Assembly: GCF_900458895.1 (NCBI RefSeq)
Contig: NZ_LR962863.1
Span: 186,001-250,000 of the forward strand
Source of the DNA: Staphylococcus schleiferi
Lineage (GTDB): Bacteria > Bacillota > Bacilli > Staphylococcales > Staphylococcaceae
Length of the DNA stretch: 64,000 nt
Direction: 5' to 3'
Within the stretch, counting starts at the first letter, position 1. Each line of letters opens with the position of its first letter. The position numbers and the translations under genes are program-made. Of this stretch, positions 58,585 through 64,000 are shown in pieces. The notes beneath the pieces were generated by a model that was not told where the DNA came from, ran no database searches, and saw only the letters and a program-made list of their open reading frames with translations.

Positions 58585-58683
58585 TAGATAATGATGTCCC
58601 ATGATACTTGAATGATTTGAATCATACCATAAGGCAAAAATAAAAATACTTTAAGTATATTTTAAACAATTGAGAACGAAAAT

Positions 58684-58735
58684 AAAAGATGCGCTTAAGT
58701 AGTAAGATTCATACTTATCGCGCATCTTTTTAGCG
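58684..58735 (-). terminator. Terminator of the repeat-protein gene
   Basis: AAAAGATGCGC pairs with GCGCATCTTTT with further inner pairing; A-rich sequence on the left gives a T-run on the minus strand. Confidence 0.8.
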
Positions 58736-58755
58736 TATTTTATTATGCTTGACTT

Positions 58756-59544
58756 TTATTTAGTTGTACGACGTTTAAGAAGAAGTAAACCGCTACCTAA
58801 AGCGAATAAAACGCCACCAATGATTGCAGGTGTAGCAGAAGCCGTTTCACCTGTTGCTGGTAATACTTTTTGACCTTGAGATTTGTTCATGCCCATAGCC
58901 ATGTCTGCTTTAGTTGGTTGAACGAAACCACGATCGTTTGCTGGAGAATAGTCTTGCTTCATTTCGTCTTTAGTTGGTTGGACAAAACCACGATCATTTT
59001 CAGCTAAATAACCTTTTTTCAACTCGTCATTTGTTGGTTGAACGAAACCATGATCATTTTCAGGTGTGTAGTCCTTGTTAGTGCTATAATTCGTCGGTTG
59101 AACAAAACCGTGATCATTTTCAGCTAAATAGCCCTTTTTCAACTCATCGTTTGTCGGTTGAACGAAACCATAATCGTTTTCAGGTGTATAGGCTTGATAG
59201 ATTTCATCGTTTGTTGGTTGAACAAAGCCGTGATCATTTTCAGCTAAATAACCTTTTTTCAACTCGTCATTCGTCGGTTGAACGAAACCATGATCATTTT
59301 CAGGTGTGTAGGCTTGATAGATTTCATCGTTTGTTGGTTGAACAAAGCCATGATCATTTTCAGCTAAGTAACCTTCTTTCAATTCATCATTCGTCGGTTG
59401 AACAAAACCAGGGTCGATCACATGTGCTGCTTGATTGTTTTGTGATGAAGCCTCTGTAGTTGATGCCTCTGCTGAACCAGGTTGTCCCGCGAGGACTAAC
59501 GTCGATAATAAAGCTGTTGAACCGAGTAAATATTTCATTTTCAT
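58756..59544 (-). CDS. LPATG wall-anchored protein with nine 20-residue repeats
   Basis: A 262-residue surface protein: signal peptide (about 1-27, no YSIRK motif), a short linker, nine GFVQPT-headed repeats of exactly 20 residues (46-225), then LPATG (228-232), a hydrophobic segment and KRRTTK. Units alternate between NDELKKGYLAE and NDEIYQAYTPE types, so the higher-order period is 40 residues; the last two diverge toward KDEMKQ and KADMAM. There is no globular domain. It resembles short repeat adhesins, but I recognise no family; ligand unknown. Confidence 0.85.
   Translation of the reverse strand: MKMKYLLGSTALLSTLVLAGQPGSAEASTTEASSQNNQAAHVIDPGFVQPTNDELKEGYLAENDHGFVQPTNDEIYQAYTPENDHGFVQPTNDELKKGYLAENDHGFVQPTNDEIYQAYTPENDYGFVQPTNDELKKGYLAENDHGFVQPTNYSTNKDYTPENDHGFVQPTNDELKKGYLAENDRGFVQPTKDEMKQDYSPANDRGFVQPTKADMAMGMNKSQGQKVLPATGETASATPAIIGGVLFALGSGLLLLKRRTTK
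58912..59409 (-). repeat. Tandem 60-bp repeat array (coding)
   Basis: Eight full 60-base units plus a partial one encode the GFVQPT repeats. Alternate units are most alike, indicating expansion in 120-base steps. No spacers vary as in CRISPR. Confidence 0.9.
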
Positions 59545-59820
59545 TTTTCATAACTCCTTTATATTAACTTACAATGATATGGGAATAGTGATGCTATTAA
59601 ATATTGAAGTGGTATAGGTTTAAGTATAAAAAGAATGGAATAACTATGGGAGTTTTTAAAATAACTAAATTAATAACATTCTATCCTCTTGTTTGCAATA
59701 TAACACAAGTGTATATAAAAATTCATTTATTTGAGTTGTGTTTAATGAAAAGTTAAGAAATATGTTACTTTCAAAAAGGGATTCTGAATCAATTATTAAA
59801 AATTTTATGTTTTAAATCAT

Positions 59821-59861
59821 AAAAAAATCCCTTTTAGCCGAAAGATTTCGAGCTAAAAGGG
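59821..59861 (-). terminator. Terminator of azoR
   Basis: CCCTTTTAGC and GCTAAAAGGG form a 10-bp stem with CGAAA/TTTCG inside; the A-run on the left gives the T-tail on the minus strand. The rest of 59545-59820 is AT-rich upstream sequence of the repeat-protein gene. Confidence 0.85.
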
Positions 59862-59889
59862 TGAGGTGAATCAGGTCGTTTCATATTAA

Positions 59890-60516
59890 TTAGAATGTTT
59901 TAGCAACTTCTTGTGCTTTTTGGATTGCAGCGTTTTTGATTTCTTCGCTACGTTCTGGTTCAGCGTTGTGACCTTCGATGATTACTGTTTCATAAGAAGG
60001 CACGCCATAGAAGCCCATCATTGTTCTTACATATCGGTCACCAAGTTCTAATTCTGCACCAGGACCTTCAGAATAGTAGCCGCCACGTGCTTGAATGTGC
60101 AACGCTTTTTTGTCAGTTAATAAGCCTACTGGACCTTCTGAAGTGTATTTAAATGTTTTACCAGCAACAGAAACGGCATCTAAATATGCTTTAAGTACAG
60201 GAGGAATAGATAAATTCCACATTGGAGAAACAAAAACATATTTATCTGCGTTGATAAATGTTTCTACAATTTCATTTAAGCGATTTACTTTACGACTTTC
60301 GTCTTCAGTTAATTGTTCGCCATTTTGTAATTTACCCCAACCAGAGAAAACATCTGCATCAATTTGAGGAATATCTTCTTTAAACAAGTCGATGTGTACT
60401 ACTTCATCTTCAGGGTGTGCTTGTTCGTAAGCTTCTTTGAATGCTTTCCCTGCTGCCATAGATGATGATACAAGTTCATTTAATGGATGTGCTGTAATGT
60501 AAAGTAATTGAGTCAT
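59890..60516 (-). CDS. azoR: FMN-dependent NADH azoreductase/quinone reductase
   Basis: A 208-residue flavodoxin-fold enzyme: FMN phosphate loop [31 protein letters not shown] and [11 protein letters not shown] match AzoR/AcpD proteins. These reduce azo dyes and, physiologically, quinones by two electrons. A GTATA-N5-TATAT sequence upstream may be a QsrR operator, linking it to the dioxygenase operon at 10 kb. Confidence 0.88.
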   Translation of the reverse strand: MTQLLYITAHPLNELVSSSMAAGKAFKEAYEQAHPEDEVVHIDLFKEDIPQIDADVFSGWGKLQNGEQLTEDESRKVNRLNEIVETFINADKYVFVSPMWNLSIPPVLKAYLDAVSVAGKTFKYTSEGPVGLLTDKKALHIQARGGYYSEGPGAELELGDRYVRTMMGFYGVPSYETVIIEGHNAEPERSEEIKNAAIQKAQEVAKTF

Positions 60517-60564
60517 ATTTAATACTTCCCTTTCTTTATCGAATTCATAATCTCATTATAACAA

Positions 60565-60579
60565 GTATAAAAAATATAT
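60565..60579. promoter_or_regulatory. Candidate QsrR-type operator before azoR
   Basis: GTATA-AAAAA-TATAT differs from GTATA-N5-TATAC at one base and lies about 50 bases upstream of the azoR start. AT-richness makes chance matches plausible. Confidence 0.4.
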
Positions 60580-60847
60580 CAACAATAAAATCTCGAATTC
60601 GTAATATTTTTTGCCTATCCATCAAAAAAAGTGTCTTATCATAACTGATATGACGGTATTTTTCCTTAAATGTAAAGTTTTTGTTAAGGGTGAAAATTGA
60701 ATAAATTACTTTGGATGTGGAATGGATATTGAATATTCCAAAGAGAGTTTCCTTTAGCTGAGAGCCAACAATGTTTGCATTTTTTTATAATCTGTACCTA
60801 TAATGGACACGATTCAAAGTGTAATAAGAAATAAGGAGGTCTTCAAA

Positions 60848-61489
60848 ATGAAGGTCGGAATTATCGGTGCAACAGGCAAGTCAGGTCGTTTGATTACAGA
60901 TGAAGCGCTAAAAAGAGGATTAGATGTCACGGCAATCGTTAGAGATGCATCTAAATTAGAGCAATCTGAAGTAAAAGTATTGGAGAAAGATATTTTTGAT
61001 TTGACGACTAAGGATTTATCCGTGTTTGATGTTGTGGTCAATGCGTTTGGCACGCCGATTGGACAAACACAGCCGCATATTGATGCAGGATGTGTACTCA
61101 TTGAAGCTTTGAGTGGAACAGAAACACGTTTAGTCGTATTAGGGGGTGCAGGCAGTTTATATGTGGATACCTCACGTAAGCAAAATGGCTTTTCAGCAGG
61201 CACTGTTCCAGATTTTGCATATGAAATCGCGATAGGACAAGCTAAAAATTTAGAGGATTTACAAGCAACTTCGAATTTAAATTGGACATTTGTGAGCCCA
61301 TCAGCATTTTATGATCCAGAAGGGCCACGTACAGGTCGATATCGTATCGGTGGAGATGTCATGTTATATAATTCAGATGGCGAAAGTTATTTAAGCTATC
61401 CTGATATGGCACTTGCAATTGTCGATGAAGTTGAAAGTGGCGATCACAATCGACAACAAATGACTGTCGTTAGCGAAAAGCATATTTAG
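60848..61489 (+). CDS. NAD(P)-binding oxidoreductase, NmrA/atypical SDR type
   Basis: A 213-residue Rossmann protein opening MKVGIIGATGKSGRLITDEAL, with WTFVSPSAFYDPEGPRTGRYRIG near residues 145-165. Such proteins (biliverdin-reductase-B-like, NmrA) bind NAD(P)H; several are induced by oxidative or electrophile stress. Start taken at ATG 60848 after AAGGAGG; 15 upstream codons are unused. Divergent from azoR. Substrate unknown. Confidence 0.8.
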   Translation: MKVGIIGATGKSGRLITDEALKRGLDVTAIVRDASKLEQSEVKVLEKDIFDLTTKDLSVFDVVVNAFGTPIGQTQPHIDAGCVLIEALSGTETRLVVLGGAGSLYVDTSRKQNGFSAGTVPDFAYEIAIGQAKNLEDLQATSNLNWTFVSPSAFYDPEGPRTGRYRIGGDVMLYNSDGESYLSYPDMALAIVDEVESGDHNRQQMTVVSEKHI

Positions 61490-61526
61490 CATAAATATGG
61501 AGACGAAAATGAATCCCAAAATAAAT

Positions 61527-61573
61527 AGCGCTAAGATGATTGTGAATAGAAAATCGTCTTAGCGCTTCTTTTT
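61527..61573. terminator. Terminator; 40-bp dispersed hairpin repeat, copy 2
   Basis: AGCGCTAAGATGATT pairs with AATCGTCTTAGCGCT and is followed by TTCTTTTTTT. Bases 61527-61566 are the inverted counterpart of 11501-11540. Confidence 0.85.
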
Positions 61574-62785
61574 TTATGATTGAGATGGTGTGTATTTTCT
61601 TTCCACAATAAAAAACTGATAAAGCTGAAAGATGACGATTAAGCTCATTGTAATTGTGATAACAATGATATAAGGGATAAAGCTATGTTCGCCTTGTAAG
61701 CCAACAAGCGGTGTGGCAATCGCGCCGATAAAATATTGCATGAGTCCAACCAAACTTGATGCACTCCCAATGCCTTTTTGTTGACCTTCCATCGCAATTG
61801 CAAAGCCTAAAGTTCCAATACCTGCCACAGGGGCAACTATAAGTAAGAATGCTGGCAACAAAATCCATAGGCTAAGATGATTAAGAAGTGCAACAATTGC
61901 AATACCAGTTCCAATTAATTGAATCATTGAATAAATGCGAAACAGTGTGTGCTGATTGATATGCTCGACTAATCGGCCTGTTAATTGTGCTGTCCCAATT
62001 AACCCAATACCTGTCAAAGCAAAAATATAGCTATATTGTTGGGCAGTGAGATGATAAATATTTTGCATAATAAATGGAGAAGCAGCTAAATAACCGAAAA
62101 ACATGGCAAAAGTAAACCCTTGAATTAACATCGGAACAACAAATGAACGGCGCGTTAACAGCAATTTAAAGTCAGCTATGACACTTTTGAAGTTACCTTG
62201 ACGACGTAGCTCGGGCGGTAGCGTTTCATCAATTTTGAAGTGGGCACCTAGCAGCATCAGTAATGCCAAAATAGCAAGTATCCAAAAAAGTATTCTAAAA
62301 TCACCAAAGCTCAAGATTGCGCCACCAAACATAGGCGCTAAAACAGGTGCAGCACCATTGACAAGCATGAGCATAGCTAAAAATTGTGTGAGTGCTTTTC
62401 CTTTATATAAATCTGTCGCAATTGCCCTTGCTAAAACGATACCCGCACCTCCAGAGACACCTTGAATAAATCGGAAAATGATAAGCAGTGTAATGTTAGG
62501 TGTAAGTGCGATTGCTACTGAAGATAAAATATAAACGATTAAGCTAGTTGTTAAAGGTTTTTTACGTCCTGTATTATCCGAAAGTGTCCCCAGTACAACA
62601 TTTCCTACTGCAAGGCCTACCATAAAAAATGTGAGTGTGAGTTGTACATGGGCCGTAGTGGTATTCAACATCGATTTGACTTCAGGTAATGCAGGTAAAT
62701 ACATATCAATTGAAAGCGGACCAAATGCAGATAGTCCGGCCATAATTAAGATGAATATACGTGATATACGTTTTTCTTTCATCAT
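61574..62785 (-). CDS. Bcr/CflA-family drug efflux transporter (MFS)
   Basis: A 403-residue major facilitator with 12 membrane segments. The N-terminus FGPLSIDMYLPALPEVKSML is the Bcr/CflA (DHA1) signature, followed by the loop GTLSDNTGRKKPL and motif C in GVSGGAGIVLARAIATDLY. Relatives export bicyclomycin, sulfonamides or chloramphenicol-like drugs. It lies downstream of a TetR gene on the same strand with a hairpin between. Confidence 0.88.
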   Translation of the reverse strand: MMKEKRISRIFILIMAGLSAFGPLSIDMYLPALPEVKSMLNTTTAHVQLTLTFFMVGLAVGNVVLGTLSDNTGRKKPLTTSLIVYILSSVAIALTPNITLLIIFRFIQGVSGGAGIVLARAIATDLYKGKALTQFLAMLMLVNGAAPVLAPMFGGAILSFGDFRILFWILAILALLMLLGAHFKIDETLPPELRRQGNFKSVIADFKLLLTRRSFVVPMLIQGFTFAMFFGYLAASPFIMQNIYHLTAQQYSYIFALTGIGLIGTAQLTGRLVEHINQHTLFRIYSMIQLIGTGIAIVALLNHLSLWILLPAFLLIVAPVAGIGTLGFAIAMEGQQKGIGSASSLVGLMQYFIGAIATPLVGLQGEHSFIPYIIVITITMSLIVIFQLYQFFIVERKYTPSQS

Positions 62786-62827
62786 TGTTTCTCCTTTTTC
62801 TATTTAAGATTTGACGCCCTATACCAT

Positions 62828-62866
62828 AAAAAGAACACGGAAATCAAAGGGGAGACTTCCGTGCTG
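62828..62866 (-). terminator. Hairpin terminator after the TetR gene
   Basis: CACGGAA and TTCCGTG arms, with TTCTTTTT on the minus strand. It lies between the tetR-type gene and the transporter, so the latter probably has its own promoter or receives read-through. Confidence 0.6.
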
Positions 62867-62969
62867 AATGCTGTTTCATGTTGTTGTTTTGAATCCCTAA
62901 ATTGAACTTATGGCGCATTACACCATTGCACCTCTATGATATTGATGATCCTTCAAAATGTTGCATAAA

Positions 62970-63533
62970 TTAAGACTGAACACCACGAACAAAAATTTTC
63001 AAGACGCGGTCAACAAATTGTTCTGAAGGAATCTTTTTAACATAATGCTGATATTCAAAGACATCTGCAGAAAATGAATTCAATAATAAATCGGCATGAA
63101 AATCAGGATCCGATACAATGTTTAATTGTGTGATACAGGCCACTGCTTCATCTTTCAGCTTTAAATAAAAAGGTGTTTGCATCATGACACGATTTTGCTT
63201 ATCTTTGCGTTCTATTTCTTTGAGTAAGTCGACGTGATCTTCCATCAGTTGAATTAACGTTAAAAAAATAAAACGAAGTACTTCTTGTTGGTCTGAAACA
63301 CGTTGCTTTTGTTGCTCAATTTTTTCGAACATCGCTTCAATGTGATGTTCAAGTAAGGCATGACAAATCTCGGATTTATCGGAAAAATGACGATAAAGTG
63401 TGCCGGTACCAATTTGAGCTGTTTCTGCTATTTTTTTCATGCTGACCTTTTCGACTTCATTATTGTTAAAGAGTGTTTGTGCGGTTTTCATAATCAGTTG
63501 TTCATTTTTAATCGCGTCACTACGTTTGGCCAT
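62970..63533 (-). CDS. TetR-family regulator
   Basis: A 187-residue regulator: helix-turn-helix (about 25-55, VSMKKIAETAQIGTGTLYRHFSDKSEICHALL) and a helical ligand domain. It lies just upstream of the Bcr/CflA exporter on the same strand and is the likely local repressor. Start ATG 63533 with GGAGGGAGA upstream. Confidence 0.85.
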   Translation of the reverse strand: MAKRSDAIKNEQLIMKTAQTLFNNNEVEKVSMKKIAETAQIGTGTLYRHFSDKSEICHALLEHHIEAMFEKIEQQKQRVSDQQEVLRFIFLTLIQLMEDHVDLLKEIERKDKQNRVMMQTPFYLKLKDEAVACITQLNIVSDPDFHADLLLNSFSADVFEYQHYVKKIPSEQFVDRVLKIFVRGVQS

Positions 63534-63763
63534 GCTCTCCCTCCGTACGTATCATTGTTTGTCTTAGACGAGATTAATTATAAATGAGATGGGTGTCCGC
63601 TTACAAATTTTCTGCTCCAACAAAGATTGTAGCCATTCTTTTTGATGTGAGGTATTTGAATCGTAAACGCTTAAATCTTTTTTACTAAGTAGTCAAAGAA
63701 GGTTAGAATGCGTTTATTTTTAACGGAGAAAAGTGTATTTAATGCTTACAAAAGTCTGCAAAT

Positions 63764-63810
63764 AAAGAAAAAGCTAAAAACGTGATAGACACGCTTCTAG
63801 CTTTTTCTTT
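63764..63810. terminator. Bidirectional terminator
   Basis: AAAGAAAAAGCTA and TAGCTTTTTCTTT form an AT-rich stem with an inner CGTG/CACG pairing. It ends the partial minus-strand dehydrogenase gene. The stretch 63534-63763 shows no gene. Confidence 0.75.
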
Positions 63811-63829
63811 CATCTAATATTTTTTTTGC

Positions 63830-64000
63830 TTATGATTGCGCAATATTGACTAAAATTTTAGCTTGAGATTTATCGCTGACTAATTGTTTAAATCCTCTTT
63901 CAACGATATCTTCAAGTTGGATATGGTCAGTGACCACACCTTTTACATTTAAGTTGCCTTCAGCCATTAAATCAATAGTTTGTTGGAAAGTCGTTGGTGT
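63830..64000 (-). CDS. Medium-chain alcohol/butanediol dehydrogenase, C-terminal end only
   Basis: The last 56 residues of a gene running out of the window. TIDLMAEGNLNVKGVVTDHIQLEDIVERGFKQL followed by KILVNIAQS matches the C-terminal end of zinc MDR dehydrogenases such as (R,R)-butanediol dehydrogenase (substrate-domain helix with VTDHI). No catalytic residues are visible, so the exact enzyme is uncertain. Confidence 0.7.
   Translation of the reverse strand, partial: TPTTFQQTIDLMAEGNLNVKGVVTDHIQLEDIVERGFKQLVSDKSQAKILVNIAQS

Noticed and set aside
58912..59409. Regular 60-base repeats resembling a CRISPR array
   Set aside because: The whole period is repeated with no unique spacers, lies in frame in an anchored surface protein, and no cas genes are present.
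59151..59459. Plus-strand 102-codon frame with a repeated RNHDHFQV-like pattern
   Set aside because: It is the antisense shadow of the tandem repeats, so its periodicity is inherited from the real gene.

Overview
The window is chromosomal DNA from a low-GC Gram-positive coccus, almost certainly a Staphylococcus. Pointers are the YSIRK-type signal peptide, two LPXTG wall anchors, a superantigen-type beta-grasp exoprotein, the steT-ilvA-ald cluster, a biotin operon with bioW, frequent TTG starts and strong AGGAGG ribosome sites. A complete nadB-nadC-nadA set, absent from S. aureus, suggests an animal-associated species (S. intermedius or S. hyicus groups are my guess; the species is inference). 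No rRNA, tRNA, CRISPR array or prophage was seen.

Layout. 1-11.4 kb: two tail-to-tail ketopantoate-reductase paralogues, an esterase, DoxX, a GH1 phospho-beta-glucosidase with a divergent GntR regulator, a Fur-box-controlled ferredoxin-NADP reductase, a MarR-flavoprotein pair, and an Fe-S protein plus ring-cleaving-dioxygenase operon behind a QsrR-type operator. 11.4-16.1 kb: an intergenic stretch rich in structured repeats, adhE (one frameshift, good Rex box) and a DASS anion transporter. 16.3-21.5 kb: de novo NAD synthesis (niaR-nadS facing nadB-nadC-nadA). 21.6-23.4 kb: an alpha/beta hydrolase and an arylamine N-acetyltransferase.

23.9-38.2 kb is the centrepiece: a wall-anchored GH101 endo-alpha-N-acetylgalactosaminidase facing a ten-gene operon (GntR regulator, AgaS, LacC-like kinase, LacD aldolase, cytosolic GH35 beta-galactosidase, mannose-family PTS IIB-IIC-IID-IIA, NagA/AgaA deacetylase). 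Together they can release core-1 O-glycan (Gal-beta-1,3-GalNAc) from host mucin-type glycoproteins, import it, and take GalNAc-6-P through tagatose-1,6-bisphosphate to triose phosphates. Two matching palindromic operators and a cre-like site lie in the divergent promoter region. IIC carries a +1 frameshift and IID an in-frame TGA, so import may be lost in this strain.

38.2-64 kb: an ISL3-family transposase relic, a secreted superantigen-like protein reduced mainly to the beta-grasp half, ptsG with an antiterminator-type leader, an LDH-family dehydrogenase with Glu at the specificity position in a possible operon with a YjiH-type membrane protein and an IclR regulator, steT-ilvA-ald, an XRE regulator with a frameshifted DUF3169-like gene, a zinc alcohol dehydrogenase, lactate permease, a BirA-operator bioDAFW operon lacking bioB, an LPATG surface protein with nine 20-residue repeats, azoreductase, a NAD(P)-binding protein, a Bcr/CflA exporter with a TetR regulator, and the end of another dehydrogenase.

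Three genes (adhE, PTS IIC, DUF3169-like) are each restored by removing one base from a homopolymer. These may be sequencing errors. The two TGA stops (IID, transposase) are substitutions and look like true decay.
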